Shown piece after piece: positions 9,723 to 18,804 of a stretch of 32,601 bases of DNA. The position numbers and the translations under genes were made by a program. The stretch's first letter is position 1; each line of letters opens with the position of its first letter. Origin of the DNA: Bacteroidota bacterium (GTDB lineage Bacteria > Bacteroidota > Bacteroidia > Chitinophagales > Saprospiraceae); the NCBI GenBank assembly GCA_008501835.1, contig QQUB01000726.1:1-32601 (forward strand), in the 5' to 3' direction. Under the pieces are notes generated by a model. The model worked only from the letters and a program-made list of their open reading frames with translations. It was not told the origin of the DNA and ran no database searches.

Positions 9723-11858
9723 TTATACATTGACAATGCCTTTGGCCTTGTCGATAATTTCTTTTGCAATACCTGATGGTGCAGCTGCGTAGTGTGAGAA
9801 CTCCATAGTTGAACTCGCACGTCCTGAAGTCAGGGTACGCAATGCTGTAACATATCCGAACATTTCAGACAATGGAACATCTGCCTGGATGGTGATAGCA
9901 CCACCTGCACCTGTTTCCTGTCCTTTAGGTAATCCACGACGACGGTTCAAGTCACCGATCACTGTACCTACGAACTCATCCGGTGTAACTACCTCGAGTT
10001 TCATGATAGGCTCCAGCAATTCTGGTTTACACTTATGTGCCGCAGCTTTAAATCCTTCCTTAGCACAAAGCTCAAAGGCAATAGGCTTCGAATCCACCGC
10101 GTGCATAGACCCATCAAAAACGCGAACCTTCATGCTGTCGATGTTGTAACCTGCAAGGATACCATTAGACATCATGGCAGTGAAACCATCTCTGATTGGC
10201 TTCTGATAGTTCTTATCGATAGCACCACCAACGATACCCCAATCGAACTGGAGTTTTACTTTACCGTTCTTGAAGTCTTCGCTTTCCAGGAATTCCTGGT
10301 CAGCAGGTCCGAGTTCAAATTCCATATCTGCAAAGAGACCGGAACCACCTGATTGTTTTTTCAAACGCTCGCGGTGTGAAACAGTGTTGGTCAATGCTTC
10401 TTTATAAGTCACCTGAGGTTCACCCTGGTTACATTCAACTTTGAACTCACGCTTAAGGCGGTCAACGATGATTTCAAGGTGCAACTCACCCATACCGCTA
10501 ATTACGGTTTGGTTGGTATCTTCATTATAGTTAACTCTGAAAGTTGGATCTTCTTCGGACAACTTGGCCAAAGCCATACCCAGCTTATCAAGGTCTTTTT
10601 GTGTTTTTGGCTCAACAGCCAACCCGATCACAGGATCAGGGAAAGTCATACTTTCAAGAACGATCGGCTTGTTTGGATCACAGAGTGTATCTCCGGTACG
10701 AAGGTCTTTCATACCTACAGCAGCTGCGATATCACCAGCCTCCACTTTCTCAATAGCATTCTGCTTATTAGAGTGCATCTGGTACAAACGAGAGATACGC
10801 TCTTTTTTACCGGAACGGGTATTCAGGATATAAGATCCTGCATCCAGTGTTCCTGAATATACGCGGAAGAAAGCCAAACGACCTACGAATGGATCTGTAG
10901 CGATCTTAAATGCAAGTGCTGCAAACGGCTGGCTTGCATCAGGCTTACGTGTAATCGGTTCGTCTGTTTTAGGATTAATACCTTCAACGGCATCAACATC
11001 AACTGGAGATGGCAAGTAAGCACATACAGCATCCAATACTGCCTGAACACCTTTGTTTTTGAATGCAGAACCACACATCATAGGTGTGATGCTCATATCA
11101 ATAACTGCAGCGCGGATAGCAGCGCGGATTTCATCAGCTGAGATTGAATCCGGATCTTCGAAGAATTTCTCCAGCAAAGTGTCATCGTATTCTGCTACTG
11201 CCTCGAGTAACTCTTCTCTCTTTTCAGTAACAAGGTCCTGGAGATCTTCAGGAATAGGCACTACCTCGTAAGTCATACCCATATCCTTTTCATTCCAGAT
11301 GATAGCCTCATTAGTGATGAGGTCTACAACACCTTTGAAAGTTTCTTCTGCTCCAATCGGTACCTGCAAGGCGATTGCATTGGCACCTAATTTTTCTCTA
11401 ACGTCGTTTACAACGTTGAAGAAATCAGCACCTGAACGGTCCATTTTGTTAACGAATCCGATACGTGGCACTTTATATCTGTCAGCCTGTCTCCAAACTG
11501 TTTCAGACTGTGGTTCCACACCTGATACAGCACAGAAGAGGGCCATAACGCCATCCAATACACGAAGCGAACGCTCCACCTCAACGGTAAAGTCAACGTG
11601 TCCCGGAGTGTCGATAATATTCACTGAGTATTCCTGATCTTTCCATTTCCAGGATGTCTTGGTAGCAGCGGAAGTAATGGTAATACCTCTTTCCTGCTCC
11701 TGCTCCATCCAGTCCATGGTAGCAGCACCGTCGTGAACCTCACCAATCTTGTGAGAAAGACCAGTGTAGTAGAGAACACGCTCAGTTGTAGTGGTCTTAC
11801 CAGCATCAATGTGAGCTGCAATACCTATGTTTCTCGTAAATCTAAGATCGTTTGCCAT
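9723..11858 (-). CDS. fusA: Elongation factor G
   Basis: ORF 711 aa; [55 protein letters not shown]. Confidence 0.99.
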   Translation of the reverse strand: MANDLRFTRNIGIAAHIDAGKTTTTERVLYYTGLSHKIGEVHDGAATMDWMEQEQERGITITSAATKTSWKWKDQEYSVNIIDTPGHVDFTVEVERSLRVLDGVMALFCAVSGVEPQSETVWRQADRYKVPRIGFVNKMDRSGADFFNVVNDVREKLGANAIALQVPIGAEETFKGVVDLITNEAIIWNEKDMGMTYEVVPIPEDLQDLVTEKREELLEAVAEYDDTLLEKFFEDPDSISADEIRAAIRAAVIDMSITPMMCGSAFKNKGVQAVLDAVCAYLPSPVDVDAVEGINPKTDEPITRKPDASQPFAALAFKIATDPFVGRLAFFRVYSGTLDAGSYILNTRSGKKERISRLYQMHSNKQNAIEKVEAGDIAAAVGMKDLRTGDTLCDPNKPIVLESMTFPDPVIGLAVEPKTQKDLDKLGMALAKLSEEDPTFRVNYNEDTNQTVISGMGELHLEIIVDRLKREFKVECNQGEPQVTYKEALTNTVSHRERLKKQSGGSGLFADMEFELGPADQEFLESEDFKNGKVKLQFDWGIVGGAIDKNYQKPIRDGFTAMMSNGILAGYNIDSMKVRVFDGSMHAVDSKPIAFELCAKEGFKAAAHKCKPELLEPIMKLEVVTPDEFVGTVIGDLNRRRGLPKGQETGAGGAITIQADVPLSEMFGYVTALRTLTSGRASSTMEFSHYAAAPSGIAKEIIDKAKGIVNV

Positions 11859-11902
11859 GAGAATTGCTCCTAAAGGATTTTTTATTTAGTTCAGTTAATA
11901 AA

Positions 11903-12370
11903 TTAAACTTTGAAATGGGCAAATGCACGGTTTGACTCGGCCATCTTGTGCGTATCTTCTTTACGCTTAACAGCTGCGCCTTCTCCTTTGCTTGCAGCGA
12001 TGATCTCTGCTGCCATTTTCTCAGCAATTCCTTTTCCACTGCGCTTACGGGCAAAACCGATCAGCCATTTCATTCCAATTGAGACACGACGCTTAGCGCG
12101 AATCTCGATAGGGATCTGGAACGTAGCACCACCGATACGACGGCTTCTTACTTCCACGTGCGGCATTACATTATTTAATGCTTTCTTCCAGGTAGCATGC
12201 TCTTCTCCTCCAGTTCTTTCTTTAACTATATCCATTGCATCGTAGAAAGCACGGAAAGTGGTACCCTTCTTACCATCCAGCATCATGTTGTTCACAAACT
12301 GGGTAACCATTGGATCTCCGTACCTTGGATCCGGAGCAATTACTCTTACTTTAGGTTTTCTTTTTCTCAT
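11903..12370 (-). CDS. rpsG: 30S ribosomal protein S7
   Basis: ORF 155 aa; [36 protein letters not shown]...[21 protein letters not shown]. Confidence 0.98.
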   Translation of the reverse strand: MRKRKPKVRVIAPDPRYGDPMVTQFVNNMMLDGKKGTTFRAFYDAMDIVKERTGGEEHATWKKALNNVMPHVEVRSRRIGGATFQIPIEIRAKRRVSIGMKWLIGFARKRSGKGIAEKMAAEIIAASKGEGAAVKRKEDTHKMAESNRAFAHFKV

Positions 12371-12410
12371 TTTTAAAAATTAGAGGTTTCTCAATTTAAT
12401 GAAACATAAC

Positions 12411-12782
12411 TTACTTAGGCCTCTTAGTTCCATACTTGGAACGGGCTTGTTTACGATCACCAACTCCCGCAGTATCCAATGCACCACGAACGATAGTGTA
12501 ACGTACACCAGGCAAGTCCTTCACACGACCACCGCGGATCAGCACGATTGAGTGTTCCTGCAGGTTATGACCTTCACCAGGAATATACGCGATCACCTCG
12601 ATACCATTTGTCAGACGTACCTTTGCTACTTTACGCAAAGCAGAGTTCGGTTTCTTAGGTGTAGTCGTGTAAACACGGGTACATACACCACGACGCTGAG
12701 GACAAGACTCCAGTGCTCTGGATTTACTTGTTTCAACGATCTTTTTTCTCCCTTTGCGAACCAATTGATTAATAGTAGGCAT
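12411..12782 (-). CDS. rpsL: 30S ribosomal protein S12
   Basis: ORF 123 aa; [14 protein letters not shown]...[34 protein letters not shown]. Confidence 0.99.
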   Translation of the reverse strand: MPTINQLVRKGRKKIVETSKSRALESCPQRRGVCTRVYTTTPKKPNSALRKVAKVRLTNGIEVIAYIPGEGHNLQEHSIVLIRGGRVKDLPGVRYTIVRGALDTAGVGDRKQARSKYGTKRPK

Positions 12783-12810
12783 ATACGCTCAAATTTTAAA
12801 TATTTTTTAC

Positions 12811-12825
12811 GGGCACAACATGCCC
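12811..12825 (-). promoter_or_regulatory. 5'-UTR hairpin between str promoter and rpsL
   Basis: gggca-caaca-tgccc: perfect 5-bp stem, 5-nt loop, within the short leader. Confidence 0.5.
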
Positions 12826-12842
12826 TTTTTCAAAAGCGAATG

Positions 12843-12873
12843 CAAAGGTAGAATTTTTCTATCGAAATGCAAA
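12843..12873 (-). promoter_or_regulatory. Bacteroidetes-type promoter of the str/ribosomal cluster (TTTG-N19-TACCTTTG)
   Basis: Reverse strand reads TTTG CATTTCGATAGAAAAATTC TACCTTTG, an exact match to the Bacteroidetes -33/-7 consensus TTTG/TAnnTTTG with a 19-nt spacer, ~60 nt upstream of rpsL ATG. Confidence 0.8.
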
Positions 12874-13175
12874 AGGGTTTTTGTAAAAAATTGAAGATCA
12901 AAGTTTTTTTTCGAAAAACAGTTTCGAAAAGCTCCCTCAAACTGGACTTTTACTTCCCTTCTCCTGCACACTGCCCAAATTTTTTGACCCAAAAGGGCAA
13001 CTCACAGAAAATAAAATTTTATTTCAGGCTTTTTCCGGGGGAATCACAAAATTTTTTGATTGGGATGGTGATAAGGGAAAATTTTGGAGAAACTTGATAT
13101 TTTAGTTAATAATGGAAGGAATCGTCCCACCTGGGCATTCTCAGAGTAAAAAATTTTGTATAAATGGCAGGTTTT

Positions 13176-13249
13176 TCAGATTCCGTACCTATGGCACGGG
13201 AGGTGGGTGTTCATGTGGCGTGTTACCGGGATGGCGCCCCTACAGGGCG
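13176..13249. repeat. Diverged dispersed repeat, copy 1 (ends in the hairpin cgccc-ctaca-gggcg)
   Basis: ccgtacctatggcacgggag...catgtggcgtgttaccgggatggcgcccctacagggcg aligns with copy 2 at 13446-13511, including the identical 16-mer catgtggcgtgttac plus flanking matches. Confidence 0.6.
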
Positions 13250-13445
13250 AGGTGGGGAGGTCATCTGTCAGGGTAATGCCTTTGCCAAATCCTGAGCGCC
13301 AGTATAAGGTGTTGCTTTTTCGAAAAGATATTTTTTCCCTATGAGAAGGTTCAGGCAAGACCAACAGTGGATATGCATAGGTCGGTTTATCATCCCCGGG
13401 GGCGTACTATACCGGAGAAACTTTGTTTAAAAGGTTGTTTTTAGT

Positions 13446-13511
13446 TTCCATACATACAGCACGTGAGAAGGAGAAGCCATGTGGCGTGTTACTCATATAG
13501 CACCTCTACCA
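13446..13511. repeat. Diverged dispersed repeat, copy 2
   Basis: ttccatacatacagcacgtgagaagg...catgtggcgtgttactcatatagcacctctacc; aligns with copy 1 in the same orientation. Confidence 0.6.
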
Positions 13512-13556
13512 GTCAAGAGAAATACGCTTCTTGAGGGGAGATAGAAAGAAGACCAA

Positions 13557-13603
13557 GTCGCTTTGCGACGTCATATCGGAAGCCTGGTACGCAAGTGCCA
13601 GGC
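13557..13603. other. Two hairpins downstream of the caspase-FGE gene
   Basis: gtcgc-ttt-gcgac (13557-13569) and gcctggtac-gcaa-gtgccaggc (13582-13603; 9-bp stem with one mismatch, 4-nt loop). Confidence 0.5.
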
Positions 13604-13695
13604 GAACGGAAAACAACAATAAAGTGCCATCGGTACGACACATGGAAATTTTCATGGTGAAGAGAAAATGTACATCCAAGAAGCCGGATGTCCCT

Positions 13696-15750
13696 TTATG
13701 AACTATGGGCCAAGCGGAACCCCAGGTTGTAGCTCGGGTAGCTCGAGCTCCAACTGTTTCGGTGGAAGACGCGACAACGCTCTGGGGCATTGTACCAACT
13801 GCCACCACGACGCACCCGATGAGTGTTTAGCCCATCTTCCCAGGCACTTCCATCCTTTGGGGCACCAAGATAACTATCATGCCGTTCATCTTGACACCAT
13901 TCCCAAACATTGCCGTTCATGTCATACAAGCCCAATCCATTAGGATTTTTGGTACCGACAGGGTGTGTTTTACCATTTGAATTACCTTTATACCAAGCAA
14001 AATCATCAATATTATTACTTCCTGCATATTTATATCCTTTACTTGGTAATCCCCCTCGAGCCGCAAATTCCCATTCCGCTTCACTTGGCAAACGATATGC
14101 GCTTCCGGTAAGGGCATTAAACTGTTTGATAAACTCTTGGACATCGTCCCAACTCACTGTTTCCACAGGGTTATCCTTTCCAAGGAATTGACTTGGATTT
14201 TCTTTCATGACCTCCTCCCACAATTTCTGCGTAACGGGAAATTCTGCCAAATAAAAATCCGGAACGGTTACATTATGTATAGGTTGTTCCCTTTCACTCT
14301 CCCTACTCCCCATCTTGAAGGTACCGCCATTTATTGCGATCATTTTGAAAGAGACTTTACCAACCTTTTCAGTATAAGATGAAAATCCACCTGAAAGTCC
14401 TTTGCTTCCAATATCCAGCGCTTCTAATGCCTCTATCTCTTTTTTCAATTGACTTATTTCACTTGTGGCATCTTTTAATTTTTGTTTTACAGTTGCTATC
14501 TCCTTTTCAACTTTGTTTTTTTCTTTTTCTAAAGTTCTAACCTGTTCCCATGCTTCTTTTAACTTTTGCTCTTCCTGCAAGAGTTCTCCTTCAAGTGTCT
14601 TTTCTACACTTCGTGCCTTCAGAAGATCTTTATTCGATTTATCTATCGTTGCCTGGTTTTTTTCAATACTTTTCTCTTGCTGAGTAATCTTTTTTGTTTT
14701 TTCCTCCAGCTCAGATTTTAGCTGGAATAACTTTTCCTCAAACTGGTTTTCCAGGATTTTTTCGACAAAGGGTTTGTACTTGGGAATATTCATACACAAG
14801 TCCAGGTCAGCTTCGATTTTTTTGGTCAGGACATTTTTATGGTTTTCATTTTTAAAATCCTCTTTTACTTCTGTCAAAAGTCCGTTGAAAAACCTTTTGG
14901 CTTTACGGAACTGCCCTTCGAAAATAAGTGCTTCCCCTTCCTTGATATCCTGCTCCATAGCCTGGACCATAGGCAATTCTTCATCTCTCTTAAGGTAAAA
15001 GACGAACTCTCCATTCATGTCTCCGAGTTTAAATAGGGGGCCACCAATCGGTGTTTGTTTTGCATTTCGGGGAATCACTCTTTTGGTGTACTGAACGAGT
15101 TCTGAGGCCGGGAATTTTGGGTTTTCATTGGTTTTTAAAAACTGAAGCACTGCTTTTGCAAAGGGACTGTTTTCGCCATGCCATCCGTCTTCTACTTCTT
15201 CAATCCTGCCTGCAGCGAGACCCCAACGGGAGGGGAATTGCTCCACATTTTCAGCAAGCCGGGTACTGTCATCATCAATAGAACGGAATAATGTACCGGA
15301 AAAGCAGCTGTCCATCAGTAAAAAGGTGTGAAAGGATTTTATGGCGCGGATAAGTCCGAGAAAATCCGCATTGGAAACAAAATCCCAGTAATTCCTCGGT
15401 GCCGCTTCCACAGGTACCAGATAACCTGTGTTACTGTCTTTATCATAAACACCGTGACCGGCAAAGTAGATGAGCAGATTATCTTTCGATTTTACCCGGT
15501 CCTTTAACTGACGTAGCTTTTTAAAAACATTAACCCGGGTAGCTTCTGCATCAAAAAGAGTTTCTACATTTTCTGTTTCAAAGTCGTACCTCGAAACAAG
15601 CTCCGCTACTAATGCCTCCGCATCTTTGATACAATTGGACAATTTGGGGGCATGATCATACTCATTAACCGCGATGGCCAGCAGGTGATTCACCCCGCGA
15701 CTCACTTTGCCTGTTTTTTTATCAATATCGAGTCCTCGTTTTTTTCCCAT
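13696..15750 (-). CDS. Caspase-like peptidase (C14-type) - coiled coil - FGE-sulfatase/C-type-lectin-fold fusion protein
   Basis: ORF 684 aa. N-terminus has His motif LLIYFAGHGVYD and Cys motif LLMDSCFSGTLF; a long charged coiled coil follows (e.g. LQEEQKLKEAWEQVRTLEKEKNKVEKEIATVKQKL); C-terminus has FGE-like GGTFKMGSRESEREQPIHNVTVPDFYLAEFPVT, LYDMNGNVWEWC, RGGSWYNAPERCRVFHRNSW...GFRLA. Confidence 0.92.
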   Translation of the reverse strand: MGKKRGLDIDKKTGKVSRGVNHLLAIAVNEYDHAPKLSNCIKDAEALVAELVSRYDFETENVETLFDAEATRVNVFKKLRQLKDRVKSKDNLLIYFAGHGVYDKDSNTGYLVPVEAAPRNYWDFVSNADFLGLIRAIKSFHTFLLMDSCFSGTLFRSIDDDSTRLAENVEQFPSRWGLAAGRIEEVEDGWHGENSPFAKAVLQFLKTNENPKFPASELVQYTKRVIPRNAKQTPIGGPLFKLGDMNGEFVFYLKRDEELPMVQAMEQDIKEGEALIFEGQFRKAKRFFNGLLTEVKEDFKNENHKNVLTKKIEADLDLCMNIPKYKPFVEKILENQFEEKLFQLKSELEEKTKKITQQEKSIEKNQATIDKSNKDLLKARSVEKTLEGELLQEEQKLKEAWEQVRTLEKEKNKVEKEIATVKQKLKDATSEISQLKKEIEALEALDIGSKGLSGGFSSYTEKVGKVSFKMIAINGGTFKMGSRESEREQPIHNVTVPDFYLAEFPVTQKLWEEVMKENPSQFLGKDNPVETVSWDDVQEFIKQFNALTGSAYRLPSEAEWEFAARGGLPSKGYKYAGSNNIDDFAWYKGNSNGKTHPVGTKNPNGLGLYDMNGNVWEWCQDERHDSYLGAPKDGSAWEDGLNTHRVRRGGSWYNAPERCRVFHRNSWSSSYPSYNLGFRLAHSS

Positions 15751-15949
15751 CAGCTTTCATTTCTGTAACTCAATAATACAATATGAATTTCAAAGGAACA
15801 AATGAGGGAGTGTCATTCTATATTGTTCCTCCTCCGGGGTTGGGTGAAAATTTCAAAAACATTAAACATTTGGGGACTTCTCAAACAACCCGTACAATGA
15901 AAATTTAGGGCCTAATTTTTAAGTTAGACCCTAAATTTCACCTTCAAAC

Positions 15950-18640
15950 TTACCTACTCAACACCAACCGCCGAACCGTACTATAAGTTCCATCCGTAAT
16001 ATGCATGAAGTAAACGCCTTCACTCAAAGCATCTACAGGAATGGACAAGACGCCTTCGCGAACAGCATTTTGTTTTTGGTACAAGACTTCCTGGCCTACC
16101 ACACTCATCATTTTAACCTCCAGGTCTGAAACCTGTTCCAGATCAAAAGCTACATTCACCACATCCGATGCCGGATTCGGGAACAGACTGATAGCTCTTT
16201 CAAAGGCCGGGTCATTGGTGCCTACCATAACATCAACAACAACATCTACGACCAAATCTTCAAGACATCCGCTGTCGTCAGAAATGGTCACCGTGTATGT
16301 GGCTGCAAATACATTTTCGATGGATGGCGTGGTAGCACCGTTACTCCAATTGTATGAGAAGCTTCCGGAACCTCCCATCACATCAACAGATGCTGTCCCT
16401 ACCCCACTTGGAGGATTTGTATCCGGAGTTGAAACTGGAATACCATCGAGTGGATCCAATTCAGGAAGCAGATCTACTTCAACAGAATTACCTGTGATTA
16501 TACACCCATTAGTGAAGTCAAGTCCGGCAAAAGTACCATCCGTATCTACTGCACCACCAAAAACGATAGGTGTGAAATAATGGACTCCGGCATCGATTTG
16601 CGTGCCGTCATTCAATAAGGATGGTGCATAAATTTCTGATGACAACGCAAAATTACCGAGGAAGGAATCATCATTAAAAGGATCTTCTGATCCTGAAATA
16701 TCTTCTGTTGTAACGATCCAAAGGAAACCGGATACCGGTGTCAATGGAATCACCACATCCTCTATCGATAAAACAGTTACCTCACCAAAACAAACATCCG
16801 GCTGGCCATTGGAAGCTCCCATACTGATATCTGAACAGGTTACATTATCCAACTGGGTGAACTGGATGCAAAACTCTCCGTCGGAACCTGCAAAGCCATC
16901 CACCAACATGAAGTACTGCTGACCCGCAATGGTCTCCAAAACCAATCCGGCCGGATAAGGACCCTCCGGCGGAGTACCTTCAATATCATCGTTACACGCT
17001 ACAGGGATCATATCATTACAGGCACTTCCGGCATAAATAGCCATTTGAGTATCTCCAAAATCGATATAATCACTGATTTCACCACCACAATCAGTAGTCC
17101 TTATCTCGTAAACTTCCCCATCACCTATAAAGGTGTACCAGACAGTATTCTCCAGACTTGGCCCGGAACCACTTCCATCAGGCTCTCCAAAACATTCCCA
17201 TCCTTCTTCAGGATCACCTTCGGTTGTCGCATCAGAATTGTTCCAGGAAGGTGAGGTCTGAGGATTATTGATTCCCTGTCCCATCAAAGCGGAAAGATCT
17301 ACAGCATCCTCACATTCATTGGCCGGATCAAATGGAGAAGTGATAATCCTGAAGTGGTAGTCGTCTCCGGTATTCAAGGACCAGAAGGTTCCATCAAAGG
17401 TATAAGTTCTTCCGGCAACATTTGGAGTGGTTTGGGTGAGCCAGGTTTCTCCTTCCGGAACGGTATATCCCACAAAAACATCTCCAGTTAGTCCTGATAG
17501 CTCTGCCATATATGCAGACAAGTCTATTCGTGTCATCGGACTGGTTATTTCCAGATTAGCTTCAGGAGTAACCATAAACGGGGTGATCAGATCGTCCCCC
17601 GGGAAACCATTATTATTGGCCCAGATATGGAATTCAAAATCGTCATTAGGTCGATTGGAATCTGTATAATTCCTGATCAGTGCATATACGACATCTGTAT
17701 TACCAACCAAAGTAAAGCGAACCGCACACCCCATCAGGCCACTGACCGCATCAGGACCAAACGAATTAACAAAGTCTACCTGTTCGTTATCGTAATATAT
17801 ATGGTTACCATCTATATAACTATATGTAGGAGTCGCTATGTTATTCATATTTGCAGAAGCATCAGAAGCTTCTATGAAATAGTCCACCTGCGCACCTGGG
17901 GCCTGGGCCGGTATTACAAATTCATATGAATCTCCTCCGGTATTTACACCGTCAATTGAACTGACAGGACCACCATCAACGGAATACCATAGCGAAGATG
18001 CAGTAATGCCAGACACATCGATCAAGTCAGCTGTTTTGGTAAGATCACCAACATAACTTCTATAAAAAGTGGTAGGTTCATGTAAAATAAGCGGAGCAGA
18101 ATTGTCCTCATTGGAACTGATGATCTGAACATCGTCGATGTACATACCATCCACTTCATACCCACCATCAGAGAAAAACCGGAACCGAACCCTCACATCA
18201 TCACTTCCCACAAATCCTCCCAGAGAGTAAGTGTATTCCACCCATGGATCGAGGTTGCCTTCTCCAAGAAATGTGGCCACATTTACCCAGGTGGTTCCGC
18301 CATCTCCACTGGCTTCAATATACATATAGTCGAAGTTTCCTCCCTCAATATCATAAATCGCCCAGAATTTCAGTTCCGCGTCAAGAGCGTCCGTCAAGTC
18401 AACGCCTGTTGCCATAGCTGCAGAAATATTCTGATTACCAAGATAATTCCCACCTGGACTATCAGTCAGGGAGGTCGAAGGTGAATAGGACTGAGCAGTA
18501 GTAGTCCCCCATGCGCCTTCAAGTACCCAGCTGTCGGTACCTGATTCGAAATCATCGAAAAATTCAACGGTTTGAGAGAATGACGGGAAAGCCAGGAATA
18601 GCAATCCCGGGAGCATAAGTAGAAGTTTTTTCATTTCCAA
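15950..18640 (-). CDS. Secreted multidomain protein with MAM-like N-terminal region, SprB-like repeat and T9SS type A C-terminal sorting domain
   Basis: ORF 896 aa; signal peptide MEMKKLLLMLPGLLFLAFPSFSQ; FDDFESGTDSW...VDGMYIDDVQI; GGSGSFSYNWSNGATTPSIENVFAATYTVTISDDSGC; C-term LFPNPASDVVNVAF...GVYFMHITDGTYSTVRRLVLSR. Confidence 0.9.
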   Translation of the reverse strand: MEMKKLLLMLPGLLFLAFPSFSQTVEFFDDFESGTDSWVLEGAWGTTTAQSYSPSTSLTDSPGGNYLGNQNISAAMATGVDLTDALDAELKFWAIYDIEGGNFDYMYIEASGDGGTTWVNVATFLGEGNLDPWVEYTYSLGGFVGSDDVRVRFRFFSDGGYEVDGMYIDDVQIISSNEDNSAPLILHEPTTFYRSYVGDLTKTADLIDVSGITASSLWYSVDGGPVSSIDGVNTGGDSYEFVIPAQAPGAQVDYFIEASDASANMNNIATPTYSYIDGNHIYYDNEQVDFVNSFGPDAVSGLMGCAVRFTLVGNTDVVYALIRNYTDSNRPNDDFEFHIWANNNGFPGDDLITPFMVTPEANLEITSPMTRIDLSAYMAELSGLTGDVFVGYTVPEGETWLTQTTPNVAGRTYTFDGTFWSLNTGDDYHFRIITSPFDPANECEDAVDLSALMGQGINNPQTSPSWNNSDATTEGDPEEGWECFGEPDGSGSGPSLENTVWYTFIGDGEVYEIRTTDCGGEISDYIDFGDTQMAIYAGSACNDMIPVACNDDIEGTPPEGPYPAGLVLETIAGQQYFMLVDGFAGSDGEFCIQFTQLDNVTCSDISMGASNGQPDVCFGEVTVLSIEDVVIPLTPVSGFLWIVTTEDISGSEDPFNDDSFLGNFALSSEIYAPSLLNDGTQIDAGVHYFTPIVFGGAVDTDGTFAGLDFTNGCIITGNSVEVDLLPELDPLDGIPVSTPDTNPPSGVGTASVDVMGGSGSFSYNWSNGATTPSIENVFAATYTVTISDDSGCLEDLVVDVVVDVMVGTNDPAFERAISLFPNPASDVVNVAFDLEQVSDLEVKMMSVVGQEVLYQKQNAVREGVLSIPVDALSEGVYFMHITDGTYSTVRRLVLSR

Positions 18641-18728
18641 TTGTTTTAAGTGTATTAATAAGGTGTTGTCTAAAAGTAATATCTTTTTTGTAAAAATCCT
18701 GCTCTTATCCTTCCGAATAATAAATCAC

Positions 18729-18761
18729 TTGACATTATGAGAACCGAGTTTTATACCTTTG
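18729..18761 (+). promoter_or_regulatory. Bacteroidetes-type promoter upstream of the GT-C gene
   Basis: TTGACA-N19-TACCTTTG, 43 nt before the ATG at 18805. Confidence 0.65.
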
Positions 18762-18804
18762 TAACATAATATCTTCACACAGCGCTTTTAACCTGTCACC
18801 CAAA

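Noticed and set aside
13156-13344. Overlapping ~62-aa ORFs on both strands
   Set aside because: They coincide with a dispersed-repeat copy and low-information sequence; not credible genes.
13604-13630. A-rich tract gaacggaaaacaacaataaag considered as a DGR template repeat
   Set aside because: Too short and does not align with the caspase-FGE 3' end outside adenines; no RT nearby.
13506-13808. 100-aa minus-strand ORF overlapping the 3' end of the caspase-FGE gene
   Set aside because: Out of frame with the FGE domain and running through hairpins/repeat sequence; no family signature.
16041-16580. Plus-strand ORF of 179 aa
   Set aside because: Antisense to the T9SS-sorted secreted protein, with Ser/Thr-rich composition arising from the opposite-strand codons.
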